Positions 18,020 to 30,344 are shown, counted from the stretch's first letter. The stretch: DNA of 64,000 bases from Oscarella lobularis (GCF_947507565.1 NC_089176.1:1736001-1800000), one strand, 5' to 3'. Numbers and translations are program-made. The notes: generated by a model from the letters alone, not told the origin.

Positions 18020-21000
18020 TCTTGAATTTGCTCCAATTTCTGCATTAAAGAAGATTCGACTAATTTATAGCGTAAAATATGCGATTAATTTTTTGCATAA
18101 ATATGAGGCCCCATTACGATCCGGGCCACGAAAATTTCGTTTATTTAAAGGAAAAGGCAGCAATCAAAGCGCTTGTTTTCTGCATGAAATTAGAGCTATG
18201 ATTTATAGCAAAAAAACGAGCTATTAGCTTTATAGATGAAAATGGGGTCCCAAAAGAAACCGGGCCGCAAAAATTTCGTTTATTTAAAGGTAAAGGCAGC
18301 AATATCTCCATCAAATAAGAGCTACTTTGACTGATTTATAGCAAAAACGAGCGATTAATTATACAGTATAGATAAAAAAAACGAGGCCCTTATAGGAACC
18401 GAGCCGCAAAATTTTCGTTTATTAAAACAAAGGAAGCAAAAAAACGTTTTTCTGCAGCAAATTAGAGCTACTTCGACTGATTTATAGCGAAAAACGAGCG
18501 ATTAATAAAAATGGGGCCCCAATAGAAACTGGGCCAAAAAATTTCGTTTATTCAAAGGTAAAGGCAGCAATTTCTGAATTAAATAAGAGCTAACGAAATT
18601 TCTGCGGCCCGGTTCCTATTGGAGCCTCATTTTTATGTATATAATTAATCGCTCCTTTTTGATATAAATCAGTCAAAGTATCTCCAATTTGATTAAGAAA
18701 AACGGTTTTTTGCTGCCTTACACTTTAATAATCGGCGCGGTTCCTATCGGAGCCTCATTTTTATCTATATAGTTAATCGCTCGTTTTTTGCTATAAATGC
18801 TTAAAAGTAGCTCCAATTTGATGCAGAAAACGGTTTCATTACTGCCTTTGCCTATAAATAAACGAAATTTTCGTGGTCGTGTTCCTAACGGGGCCTAACC
18901 TTTATCCAAAAAATTAATCGGATATTTTACGCTATAAATGAGTCGAAGTAGCTCTAATTTGATGAAAATATTGCTGCCTTTAACTTTAAATAGGCCCCAT
19001 TTTTATGTATAAAAGTAATCGCTTGTCTTTTGCTATAAATCTTAGCTCTAATTTAACGCAGAAAAACGCTTTCACTGCTGCCTTTGCCTTTAAATAAACA
19101 AAATTTTCGTGGCCCGGTTCCTAACGGGCCTCATTTTTATCCAAAAAATTAATCGCATATTTCACGCTATAAATTAGTCGAATCTTCTTTCGTGAAGAAA
19201 TTGCAGCTTTTCCTTTGCAATCGACTCATTTATAGCGTAAAATACGAATTTTTTGGATAAAAGTGAGACCCCAATAGGAACCGGGCCGCAAAAATTTCGT
19301 TTATTAAAGCAAAAAACTAATCGCTCTTTTTTTGCTATAAATGAGTCGAAGTAGCTCTAATTTTAATTTGATGCAGAAAAATGTTTTTATTCCTGCTTTT
19401 GCCTTTGAATAAACAAAATTTTTGTGGCCCGGTTTTTAAAGGGAGCCTCATTTTCATAAAAACAGTTAATCGCATATTTTACGAAGTAACTCTTATTTAA
19501 TGCAGAAACTGCTGCCATTGCCTTTGAATAAACGAGATTTTTCCGGCCAGATTCCTATTTGGGCCCCATTTCTATCTATAAAACTAATCAATCGTTTTTT
19601 TGCTATAAATAAGTAGTATTAGCTGTAATTTGATGAAGTAAACCGTTTTTTGCTGCATTTGCCTTTAATAAATGAAATTTTTGCGGCCCGGTTCCTATTG
19701 GGGCCTCATTGTTATCTATACAATTAATCGCTCGTTTCTGCTCTAAATCAGTCACAGTAGCTCAATTTGATGCTGAAAAACGTTTCCATTGCTGCCTTTT
19801 CAAATAAACGAAACTTTTGTGGTCCGGTTTCTAATGGGGCCTCACCTTTATCCAAAAAATTCATCGCGTTGTTTACGCTATAAATTAGTCGAAGTAGCTC
19901 TAATTTTATGCTGAAATTGTTGCATTTAGGTACCTTTAAATAAACGAAATTTTTGCGGCACGGTTCCTATTGAGGCCTCATTTTAATCCAAAAAATTGTT
20001 TGCATATTTTACGCTATATATCAGTTAAATTAGCTCTTATTTATTGTAGGAATTGCTGTCTTTGCCTTTAAATAAACGAATTTTTGCGACCCCGGTTCCT
20101 ATTGGGGCCCGATTTTTCTATACATTTAATCGCTCGTTTTTTGCTATATATCGGCACCAAATTAGAGCTACTTCGTCTGATTCATAGCAAGAAAACGAGC
20201 GATTAGTTTATTACATAAAATGGGGCCCCAATAGGGCCACAAAAAATCGTTTATTCAAAGGTAAATGCGGCAATTTCTGCATCAAATTAGAGCTAAAAGG
20301 CAAAGGCAGCAATTTCTGCATTAAATAAAAGCTACTTTGACTGATTAATAGCGTAAAATATGCGATTAATTTTTTTAAAAAAGAGGTCTATTGGAACCGG
20401 GCCATGAAAATTTCGTTTATTCAAAGTCAAAGGAAGCATTTTTGGAACTACCGGTAAATAAGAGCTAATTCGACTGATTTAGCGTGAAATATGCGATTAA
20501 TTTTTTGGATAAAAATGAGGACCTATGAGAAAGCAGACCACGAAAATTTCGTTTCTTCAAGGCAAAGGCAGCGATAAAGCGTTTTCTGCATCAAATTAGA
20601 GCTGCTTCGACTGATCTAAAGCAAAAAACGAGTGATTATTTGTATAGATAACATGAGGCCGCAATACGAACCTGGCCGCAAAAATTTCGTTTATTGAAGG
20701 CAAAGGCAGCAAAAAAGCTTTTTTTTGGCACCAAATTAGAGCTACTTCGACTGATTTATAGCAAAAAACAAGCGATTAGTTTTGTAGATAAAATGGGGCC
20801 CCAATAGGAACCGGGTCGCAATAATATCGTTTATTTAAAAGCAAAGGCAGCAATATCTGCATTAAATAAGAGCCACTTTGGCTGATTTATAGCGTAATAT
20901 ATGCGATGAATTTGTTGGATAGAAATGAGGCCCCATTAGGAACCGGACCGCGAAAATTTCGTTTACTAATCGCTCGTTTTTTCTTTAAATCAGTCGAAGC

Positions 21001-21540
21001 AGCTCTAATTTGATGCAGAAAAACGTTTTTCTGCTGCCTTTGCCTTTAATAAACGAATTTTTTTGACCCGGTTCCTATTGGGGCCTTATTTTTATCTATA
21101 TGATTAAAGCTCGTTGTTTTGCTATAAATCAGTCAAAGTAGCTCAATTTTTTGCGGAAAAACTGTTTCATTGCTGGCTTTGCCTTTAAATAAACAAAATT
21201 TTCGTGGTCCGGTTCCTAACGGGGCCTCACCTTTATCCAAAAACAAATCGCATATTTTACGCTATTAATCAGTCGAAGTAGCTCTAATTTGTTGCCGAAA
21301 TTGCAGCCTTTACCTTTAAATAAAGCTTTGCGGCCCTGTTCCTAATGGGGCCCCCATTTTTATCTATAAAACTAATCGCTCGTTTTTTGCTGTACAAATC
21401 AGTCAAAGTAGCGTAAAATATGCTATTAATTCTTTGGAAAAAAATGAGGTCCCAATAATAACCGGGCCGCAAAAATTTCGTTTATTAAAGGCAAAGGTAG
21501 CAATGAAACCGTTTTTCTGCATCAAATTGAGCTACTTTAA
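18020..21540. repeat. Satellite array, monomer about 120-140 bp, with orientation switches
   Basis: The monomer contains GGGCCGCAAAAATTTCGTTTATT, AAAGGCAAAGGCAGCAAT, TTCTGCATCAAATTAGAGCTAC, TTCGACTGATTTATAGC, a TGCGATTAATTTTTTGGAT or GAGCGATTAGTTTTATAG variant and AAAATGAGGCCCCATTAGGAACC. Successive AAATTTCGTTTA words are about 130-140 bp apart, so about 26 monomers fit. Orientation switches at roughly 18,594, 19,215, 19,313, 20,150, 20,965 and 21,412, always at similar places in the monomer. Two variants alternate (a TTTTTTGGAT type and an AAAAAACGAGCG type). No protein is encoded; the short open frames here are chance. Confidence 0.92.
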
Positions 21541-21759
21541 TTAATGGCGGGTTAGACTTATTTAACCGTCGTTAACTTCGCCGTAATATGGCGCGCGCTA
21601 GGAAACCACACGCGCACTCTTATTGGCTAACACGGGGTGTTTCCAATTGGACCGCGGCCTTTGTGACGTCGCCTTCTCTCATGCTCGCTGCTAGCCTCTG
21701 AAACCCAGACCCTCCCCGCGCGCGCGTTACTTGCGGAGAGGGTCTGGGCAACTTTGTAC

Positions 21760-21898
21760 TAGCCTCGGACCCAGGCCTCCCCCCGCTTTCGCTCGAGTGC
21801 GCGCTAGGCATGGAGGGCTCGCTCAAGCGGGGAGAGCGAGCCCTCCATGCCTAGCGCGCACTCGAGCGAAAGCGGGGGGAGGCCTGGGTCCGAGGCTA
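21760..21898. mobile_element. MITE: perfect 64-bp terminal inverted repeats, 9-bp target duplication
   Basis: The 139-bp element starts TAGCCTCGGACCCAGG and ends with the reverse complement. The arms (21760-21823 and 21835-21898) are identical over 64 bp around an 11-nt spacer. It is flanked by ACTTTGTAC at 21751-21759 and 21899-21907. A 9-bp duplication is usual for Mutator-like elements, but the class is not proven. A related but shorter structure (TAGCCTCTGAAACCCAGACCC...GGGTCTGGG) lies directly to the left at 21,692-21,748. Relatives are at 61,345-61,491 and 63,371-63,958. Confidence 0.9.
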
Positions 21899-21984
21899 AC
21901 TTTGTACTACGCGTCGGTTCCTTTGACCGTAATTGGATTACTACCTCGTGTCCCCGGGGAGTCAGCCGCGTGCCCGCGAAGGGG

Positions 21985-24900
21985 ATGAGCTGCCGAATTT
22001 GTTCCGCCGATCTGTCGAATTCCAAAGTCCGTCGAAGGCTATTCGCTAGCGACGACGAACCTCGAGAAGCCCTAGGTCGCATCATTGGGAAAGCGGTCTC
22101 GCAGGACGACGGATTGTCGCCGTTTTTGGAATCGTCTGATCAAAATTCGCCGGCTTGAATGCGACCTGAAAGAAAGCGAGGACTTCATCGCCACTACATA
22201 TGCACGTACGTCGCGTGCGGTCATTTCTTCCGCTTCCTTCACCGACGTCAAACGCGCTGCCGACAAAAGGGCAATGGATTTCACTCCCCCGAGGGTTGCT
22301 CCAAAGCGGATTGACGACAGACCTAGTCCAAAAAGTCCATTTAGGTTATAAATAACTATATAATAAAATATATGTTGTGAGAATTATGATTTCATACAGA
22401 AAGGCAAACGACGATGTACCTGTAATGCCACGGCGACTTGCTCCTAGACGACTCATCGGTGACACAGCTCCTTCCGCCGCCGCTACTGATGACAGGCCAG
22501 AAATAAGCATAGTACTGCTGCATCACCTAATTAATGACGACGAGCATAACAAATAAAATTCTTTTTAGGTTGGCGTCACTATTGCTGAGGAAGACCATGT
22601 AGTGGAGCAACCTATACACGGATTTTCCTTCCCACATTCCGATACGAAGACCTTCGCAAAAGTGACACTAGTTTGGGATTTTATATACCTGTACATAGCA
22701 TTTCCTATGTCGTAGATTGAGGTAAGGTATCAGTCGCGTGCCGTTCCAGCAGTAACCCAAAAGCCGGGACTCATTTCGATTACTCGTGCATTGATCGACC
22801 AAAACATCCCAGCTCTAGCTTCAGCAATATACGCCATTGCTCCAAAAGAAGTGATAGCACTCGTATCCAAGTCGGTTTCGGCTGAAAGTGCACACGTATG
22901 CTTGGCCAAAAACAATTCGCTACTCAGAAAATCGTCTAAGGAGGCACTAACAAATTTCTCCATCTCCGACGTCGTAAGAGAGCTGTGGACGACTGCTCCC
23001 GCGCTGGTTCACACGCTACAAGCTGTGATGGGAGTACCATTACAGGATTTTCCTGAAGCCAGTGAAGGTAATCTGCCAACGGTTATTCCCAAGTGGGTAC
23101 CGAACCTTGTAGCGGCAGCAGCGTGCCTTTTTTTCCAAAGAAATCGCCAAATGTCAGCCTTCCAACACTTGTTGGTCTACTTCTGCGCGAGACAGCAGCT
23201 AAGAAAGAGCTGTATCAACGCCTTCAACGGTTCGGAATGAGTGTTACGTCCAAATGCAACCGCAAAAGTAAGAGCCCTTATTGGTCGATTCGATGCTGAT
23301 GTGAGAAACTGGCAAAAATCCGTCGTTGAATGGCATAATGGCACAATCGACAGCGACAAAGAAAAATCCTTCAAAATTTGGCAATTTGTTGGTGATAACG
23401 TCGACCTGTATAAGCGAACCAGAGACGCGTCGAAGCAGAACGTCTCTCTTCACTGGTTCCACCTGGTCGCAGTAAAAGAACGGGTTCCGCCTCCAATACC
23501 GCTTACTGCCAACGCTCGACGCGCTTCTATTCTGACAGTGCCTATCGAGAACTTTCTTCCGTCCTACGACGATATCCAGTGCTTTAGAGCAGAACTGCGA
23601 GTGCTTATATTGCTCGTGTCTTGAGTCGACTCGTGCCCAACTTCTCACGCTATGAAAAAATTGTTCCAAGGCACATAGAACATGAATATTATGACGTTGC
23701 ACGCCAGAAAAGCTTGTGCATTCCTATTGGGCTCTTAGACCTTAACGAGAACAAACGAGGAGACATGGAAGAAATTATGAAAACCATACGGGATTATGTG
23801 CCTTACGTTGGGAACGAAGCAGAAGTTCAAGTTCAATTCTTCGGTGACCTTCTCACGGCTGAGCAAGCGCGATCCTCGCAGCACTCAAGAACAGACTCGG
23901 ACTCTTCAGTCGATCGACGCGAAGGTCTTCTTTGCTGCCCTTCAGACTTCCACTGTTCAATGCATTTTGTCGATCTAATTTATACTCATCATTTTCGCTC
24001 CACATCTGCACTTACTGATACTGGAACTCTTGCGAACCTGAAGCTTCATTTAAAGAGAAAAGGCGTTAATAGGAAGGCAAAGCAGAACTACCAAACAGCA
24101 GTAAATTTCTTGCAAGATGTTACCGATGGATACATCCTTGCCTGGGCTACGAAGTACTATGCAGTGAACTCTCCTGCTGATATAGACATCACGACAGCTG
24201 AAAATGACCTTTCTGACCGTTTCTGGTCTGATGTCGAGAGCATTCTTCGGAACATCATGTTTGATGATTTTGAACAGAATGTTTCATCACTGATGCCTGA
24301 ATCATTTTCTTCCTTGCCGTCCGGAGTTGATCACTCGTATGCTGCTGTTGCTCCATCCGTTGAAGAGCCAGACACTGCGTTCTTGTATGTCAAAAATCTC
24401 GTCACTCTGTCATTGATGGAAAGAAATTTTCAGGATGCAGTGAAAGAAATGGACGGAAATCGCGTATTCAGGATTTGGAAAATAAAGATGCTTTACTTTA
24501 AGGCTCACCAAAGGCAGAAATACGCTCTTGCTTCGCTTCGGTATACTGCCGACCAGAACGCTCTTCCGCTGCGCATCGGCAACGATGGCATCGCTTCTTC
24601 AATACTGAAGGAGGAAAAGGAGAAAATATTCCCGTGGATCTAATGCTCGAGCACAAAAATAATTATTTGAAGGACATGCTTCGCCACCAGCACGCAAATG
24701 TGACGTTTGAGTCAGCCAAAGTGGCAAGCCAATCCTACCACACTCTGCAAACCATGGTTAGAAATTTCAGTTCCGAATTGTCAATTAGAGTACACTCGGG
24801 TAAGCATAGTGTCGCCAACAGATCTTCGGATATAAACAAAATTGCGGAAATTGCTCTAAAAAACAATCTTACCGCAAATACTCCTGGCCGAACTTTAAAC

Positions 24901-25008
24901 GCATTTCCAATTTTCAAACCATCCTTGCAAAATCTTTCTAGAGAAAAATTATTGACTTGGATAGAAAAACACAGAAAAATTATGCATGACTTTATAGAGC
25001 AAAGATGA
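21985..25008 (+). pseudogene. DUF6589-type gene, copy A (frameshifted)
   Basis: The start is taken at MSCRICSADL (ATG 21985), a likely zinc-binding N-terminus: CxxC, then a second cluster DCRRFWNRLIKIRRLE in which an expected Cys is Phe. Short introns separate exons up to about 22,733 (for example ending TTTTTAG at 22,569). From 22,733 the frame holds a helical region, then the family marks WQFVGDNVD and SLHWFHLVAV (about 23,380-23,470), VPRHIEHEYYDVA (about 23,665), GLLDLNENKRGD (about 23,735), FFGDLLTAEQAR (about 23,840), DFHCSMHFVDLIY (about 23,950) and the C-terminal DLMLEHKNNYLK (about 24,640). These fit DUF6589, a transposon-associated protein family of unknown biochemistry. Frame changes near 22.1, 23.17, 23.25, 23.61 and 24.63 kb show it is broken. 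It ends 28 bp from the convergent RecQ-like gene. Confidence 0.65.
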
Positions 25009-25035
25009 CTAACTAATTTTGGTCATGTTAGATAG

Positions 25036-26281
25036 TCAATGCGTACGTTGTACACAAAGAAAAATATCTAATAGCTCGTCAGTGCATGCTGCTATTGGCG
25101 CGTTTGCGTAGAGCGCTAAATCATCTGTGTGGGTAATGTTATGTGCGATGTCTACGAGGTTATCAACAGTATGTCTTGGAAGAAAATGTACGGCGACTTC
25201 TCCTGTTTCGTCCTGTACGTCTTCGTATTGAAAGTGCGTCAATTCTGTGCGTAAAAGTCTCCTTTTCGACGCGCTCCACAGGGAATCAGAAACGGGCGTA
25301 ACAGTGCTATTTGATGTATTCACGAAAGTGATCCCATCGTAAGTGGGATGCTCAGTGCCTAACGCCTCCTCACATACGTCACAGCAGTGCCAGTTACAGC
25401 GCTCCTCTCCGCCACAATATGGTTGAGTAGGAGCTGCCTCTGGCATTGAAACGATTGATTCAATACGAAACGTCGCATACCATCTGAAATATTTCTACAG
25501 AGATTACCGTTCCAGAGAAAAATCGATGCACTTGCGTGACCGTCTCTTCCGGCTCTTCCCAACTCTTGGAGATACTCTTCATCTGTCTTAGGCGGGCCCA
25601 AATGAATGACTTTGTGCAAACCTTTTATGTCGACCCCTAAGCCTAAGGCTGTTTTAGCAAATACTACTCTAACTACGCCTGCGGGTGTCTGCAGGGACTC
25701 CAAGACATCGGCTTTTGTGACTTCAGCATATGTGGAATGGAACATTGCAAACAGTCGATTCTTGACCAATTGCATAGCCTCCGGGGGCCAATATCCGTCA
25801 TTTCGCAGTCGAGCCTGAAAATAACTAAATAGATACGCGCACTGGTCGACAGATTTGCAGTAAATAACAATTCGCGGGCAGCTGATCCGTTTCTCTTTGA
25901 GTTGTATTAGAAGAGGATTGAACACTTCGGCGAGATCATTGCCTATTTTCCTTACAAATATACGGACGTTAGATCGATCAGGACTGCGAATGACTTCCCT
26001 GCAGTTTTCCATCCCATATACACGTATTAGCTTAGCGCGGGACAAGCGAGTGACTGTTGCAGTAAGAGCAAGCATCGGAACACGACCAAGCAATGCTCTA
26101 ATTTCTCCAACTAATGCACACCACGGTCGAAAAACCTCTTTTCTCATTGTTGACTCGCCCCTAAAAGAAAGCGAATGTAAGTACAGCAGAGAACGCAGTG
26201 GAATCTTCACCATTCTAACACCGTGTGTGCTTTGTCGGCAACGACAGCTATCACCTGACTTTGAACGCTTGGTAGTTGAAA
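25036..26281 (-). pseudogene. RecQ-like DNA helicase, N-truncated and frameshifted
   Basis: On the minus strand the conserved helicase motifs run in order. A motif II region IAVVADKAHTVLEWG has DKAH where an active enzyme has DEAH or DESH. Then come FRPW, motif III MLALTATVT, motif IV IVIYCKSVDQC, motif V VVFAKTALGLGVD and motif VI YLQELGRAGRDGH. These are hallmarks of RecQ-family 3'-5' helicases. The RecQ zinc-binding segment follows (FQCQRQLLLNHI, then CNWHCCDVCE) but is split by a one-base frame change near 25,410. A short intron (about 26,163-26,212) interrupts the motif II exon. Motifs 0, I and Ia are missing because the satellite begins at 26,282, so the copy has no Walker A site. The gene is tail-to-tail with the DUF6589 gene. 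Confidence 0.75.
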
Positions 26282-27404
26282 AATGAGGCCTCATTAGGAA
26301 TCGGGCCCCGAAGATTTTGTTTATTCAAAGGCAAAGTCAGAAATGAAAATTTTTTCTGCATTTTGCAAGTTAGAGCTACTGTGACTGATTTATAGCGTAA
26401 AATATGCGATTATTTGTGTCGATAAAATGAGGCCCATTAGGAACCGGGCCAAAAAGATTTTCGTTTATTTATAGACAAAGGCAGCAATGAAAACGTTTTT
26501 CTGAATCCAATTGGAGCTACTTTGACTAATTAAATTCGAAGAACAAGCGATTAATTATATAAATAAAAATGAGGCCCCAATAGGAACCAGGCTGAAAAAA
26601 TTCTGTTATTTAATTAATTAAGGTTAAGGCAGCAATTTCTGCAATAACCAAGACCTACTTCGACCGATTTAAAGCGTAAAATATGCGATTAATTGTTTGG
26701 AGAAAAATAAGGCCACATTAGGAACCGGGTGATGAAAATTTCGTTTATTTAAAGGCAAAAAAGGCAGCAATTGAAACGGTTTTCTGCATCAAATTACAGC
26801 AACTTCGACTGACTTATACAGTAGCAAAAAACGAGCGATTAGTTTTATAGATAAAAATGGGGTACATAGGAACGGGGCTGCAACAATTTCGTTTATTCAA
26901 AAGCAAATGCAGCGAATAAGAGCTATTTTAACTGATTTATAGCGTAAAAGATGCAATTAATTTTTTGGATAAAAAGGTCCCATTAGGAACCGGGCCCCTA
27001 AAATTTCGTTCATTCAAAGGCAAAGGCCGCAATTTCCTTTTAAATAAGAGCTATTTCGACTGTTTTATAAAATTAGCAATTAATTGTTTAGATAAAAATG
27101 AGGCCCATTAGACGGTTGCGATTAATTGTTTAGATATACAGTACTGGTCTTCGCCCGAAGTACACAGGAACCGGGCTGCAAAAATTCGCCTACTTAAAGG
27201 CAAAGGCAGCAATTTCTAAATAAGAGCTACTTTGACTGATTTATAGCGTAAAATAGGCGATTAATTTTTTAGATAAAAATGAGGCCCTTTAGAAACCAGG
27301 CCGCCAAAATTTCGTTTATTAAAGGCAATGACAGCAAAAAATGTTTTTCTGTATCAAATTAGAGCTATTTTGACTGATTTATAGCAAAAAGACGAGCTAT
27401 TAAC
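26282..27404. repeat. Satellite array, second block
   Basis: Same monomer as at 18.0-21.5 kb (ATGAGGCCCCATTAGGAACCGGGCC, AAATTTCGTTTATT, CAAAGGCAGCAA, TGACTGATTTATAGCGTAAA), about eight monomers, here mainly in one orientation. It resumes immediately after the RecQ-like fragment, so the 4.7-kb gene block sits inside one satellite domain. Confidence 0.92.
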
Positions 27405-27739
27405 CCATGGATCTCCAGAATAAGGCTGGACCCCATCCCCGGGCCCGACCCAACCTATCCAAACGGTTCCCGCCGTCCACTACCGAGAGAACCATATTAA
27501 CCTAAAAATATGGAGGGATGACGAGGGGTCTGCCGCGGCCCGGATATTCGGCCGAGTCCCCGCGCGGTTACGTAGCTCGCTTTGGTCACCATGGTAACCG
27601 GAGTATCCGGGCACCTACCCAAACCATAGGTGACCGCTTGCGAACGAGCGGTAACCCCCAACCGACACAACCTCGTTTGCATACAATACAATACACGCGT
27701 TTTTTCCTCTACTCCGACCCAGACAAAACAACACAGCCA

Positions 27740-29230
27740 AAATTAGAGAAGGTCCTTTGCCAAAGACGCCAAAAGCCAACCGGCGGAGGATGATGGATAT
27801 ACCGATGAAACGCTGCGCTGCGCCAGCGACCGAACCGCGGAGTCTTCCAGACCCAAGGTCGCCGCTGTGGTTGCCGCCCCAATGCGGAGGCTGTGGCCCG
27901 AGTATGAGGAAGCCGGAAGGCCGGCCTGCTCAAGCGCCGCGCGCACGAAGACCACCAAGGCAGAAAGAGAGAGAGGGGCACCGCTCTCCAATCGGAAGAG
28001 GGGACCCGCCGACCAACCCCTCACCGCCAGGTAGGCTGCTAGGGCCGCCACCGGGCATAGCCAGCAAAACGTGCGCCCGAGCAACACCGACGCCCCCTGA
28101 CGGAAAGGGTCTGTCTTCGACTGCTTGATGCGGATAACCACAAGCGACGGGGCCTGCGGCGAATCAAAAGCGACGTCGCCGGGCGTGAGGTGCGACTCAG
28201 GGTGGAAGGCTGCCGCAGAATCGACAGTGAACTCACCCGCCCGTAGAAAACCATAGAAACCGGTGTAGCACGCCCCCAGAGGAGCTTCGACAAGTAGGCT
28301 CCCGGCGTGCGGTTCCAGATATTGTAGAGAGCCCGCAACACCTGTGGGGTAATTGGCAACCGCTGGGCGGTGAGGACCCCGGATTTCCACCCGAGCGCCG
28401 ATGTCCCCGAAGCGTCAGTGCGAGCCGAGGCATGTCGACGAGAAAAGGATTGGCGAGTCCCGCGGTGATATGCAACTGACTCACGGCCACCAGATAACAC
28501 TTGATCGTAGAGTACGCCGGACCATTATCCACTAACCATGCAACAAACAGACACAACTGCCCGCCGGGAGAGGCGAGCGCCGAGCCTGAGCACAGCACAG
28601 AACGATAGAAAAGCCCTCTGGCCCGAGGCGTACGAACGACGAGTCGACGACGCTAGTCCCTCCTTGTCCAATAGTTCTGCTGCAACTTCCTCCAGGCCGG
28701 CCGACGTCCACTGCGGATCGTCGATCCAATCGACGAGCTCCGGAGGCAGACGATTCGACTCGAGATGCAACTTCACGGAAGAAAGAAACTCATCAGACGG
28801 CTTGCTCCGTGAGAGAGCGTCAGCCACTGAGTTGGCCTTCCCCGGGACGTGACGAGCCGAGATGACAAACCATTCTTGGCGGCCAAAAACTGCAGCACGC
28901 GCGTCAATTGCATGAACGTCCTTCGAGCTTCCGGACTTAACCGCTGCAACCACCGTTGAATTATCGCTCCCCACCAGGACTGCCAGCCCCGCCACCGAGG
29001 GCCCCAGACTGCAGCCGCCAGGACGATCGGAAGCGCTTCCTTTGGCGCAATCGGAAGAGGCCCCAATCGTTTGCACCACTGCCACTGGAACCAGCGATCA
29101 CCCCAACGTACACCGCACCCCCAAGCGCCGAACGCGTCCGACTGCACAAAAACTGACGGCGAGCGGAGAACGAGCGCATCAAACCGGCCAACCCCGTTCC
29201 ATTCCGATGCCGTAGCGTGCCACCAGGCAA
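27740..29230 (-). pseudogene. DIRS-type retroelement, 3' part: RNase H and tyrosine recombinase
   Basis: On the minus strand, an RNase H-like part comes first (SDAFGAWGCGVRW; GSDNSTVVAAVKSG; RHVPGKANSVADALSRS). It is followed by a tyrosine recombinase: helical core with FYGFLRAGEFTV, IKQSKTDPFRQG, LCPVAALAAYLAVRG, the H-x-x-R box GHSLRIGAAT and, in another frame, FGRWRSAAFHRYIHHP with the catalytic Tyr. RNase H joined to a tyrosine recombinase defines DIRS-like elements. Frame changes near 28.9, 28.4 and 27.86 kb inactivate it, and the reverse transcriptase and gag are absent. About 330 bp (27,405-27,739) between the satellite and the recombinase stop is probably its 3' non-coding end. It is related to but clearly diverged from the 40.8-45.6-kb copy. 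Confidence 0.8.
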
Positions 29231-30340
29231 TTTCTTCGCGAGCGCTGCAGTTAAGACGTAAAGGCCGATCGTTGTTTGGTCATCCAGACGTTTTGTGATT
29301 CGTGAACACGCACGTTGTTGGGATATTTGAATTGCTTTCGGACTCTTTCTCCTAGTCTAGCATTTCTTTCCTTGAAGAGCATAAAAGCAACTTCTCTCCA
29401 CTTTCTGTTGCTGTAAGGGAAACCGTGAATCCCTTTCTTTCAACTTTTGTTGTTTTCTTATCGATTTTTTCCTTTGATGTCATTTGTTCTTCTTGTTGGC
29501 ATATGGAATCTGACCATTGTTTAGTAACAATTCTACCAGGAGTTAGAAGGGACAAACTGAGAGGCATTCGTTCCAACTTTATAGCAATCGCCACAGCGTT
29601 TTTTATAACGGCAGGGCCATTAATATCTAGCTGAAAAATTCGTTAAGCCTAATCCTCAAACGAGCTGTTTTGCGTAAGACTGCAATTCTCTATTGGAGAC
29701 GGCAAAGCTTTCTGATTGCTGCTCTTCCAAATAAGGGTAGCACTTGGCATCAATTTCAGAGGAGGCAACTGGCACTCCATCGTGTAGTTTTCGTTTTGAC
29801 TTCAAGTTCTTTAGCTGTCTTTGAGACGTTTTTGCCGTGGGTTCTGTGCTACGTAATTAGGCGATATTTGAATGAAACAGAGTAGGAAGACAGTCGCTTG
29901 AACATTTTGTAAAATGCTCATGCTGCTGACGCATGGTGCCGACGCAACAATGCTATGCAAAGCGTCAGTAAGTAGCCCGACATTAAAGACCAACACTAAA
30001 GTCTTGCTTACACAACGGATCGTGCTGGCATAGAAAGGGGAAAGAGTGTGCATTGGCGCTTGCAGTGTGTAAAGTGAAGTCTGTGCAAGAAATTGACGCC
30101 AAAGAGGAGGTGGGCTCTTGCTCGGGGGTGGGCGCTTAATTAATCGGAATAATAGCTTTTCAACTTCGCGCAGAACTGCTGTCGCTACGGCGCGAACTGC
30201 GTTCACCGTCACGCTTGCGGCAAATGGAATCGCGCCCTTGACGGCAAAGCCGCGTTGAAGTCGGCGCAAAGATGACGGGCCGCGTCGCCCAAGCCGCAGA
30301 AGAACTGACGTTTGAAGCGAGCACGCTTTGCTGGGGTCCG
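29231..30340. other. 1.1 kb without a recognisable gene
   Basis: No protein domain is convincing. A 181-codon minus-strand open frame (29,811-30,356) has no family features, and a plus-strand segment near 29,917-29,960 weakly resembles one ankyrin repeat. The left part may be the decayed upstream end of the DIRS fragment. Confidence 0.4.
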
Positions 30341-30344
30341 TGCA

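Noticed and set aside
18000-21540. Satellite monomers as tRNA- or SINE-derived units
   Set aside because: No A/B-box promoter or tRNA-like fold was seen, and the units are tandem and not dispersed.
27518-29298. Plus-strand open frames of up to 123 codons across the DIRS fragment
   Set aside because: They are antisense shadows in GC-rich coding sequence of the RNase H and recombinase.
29917-30020. Possible single ankyrin repeat (LMLLTHGADATML)
   Set aside because: Only about 20 residues fit and no neighbouring repeat is present.
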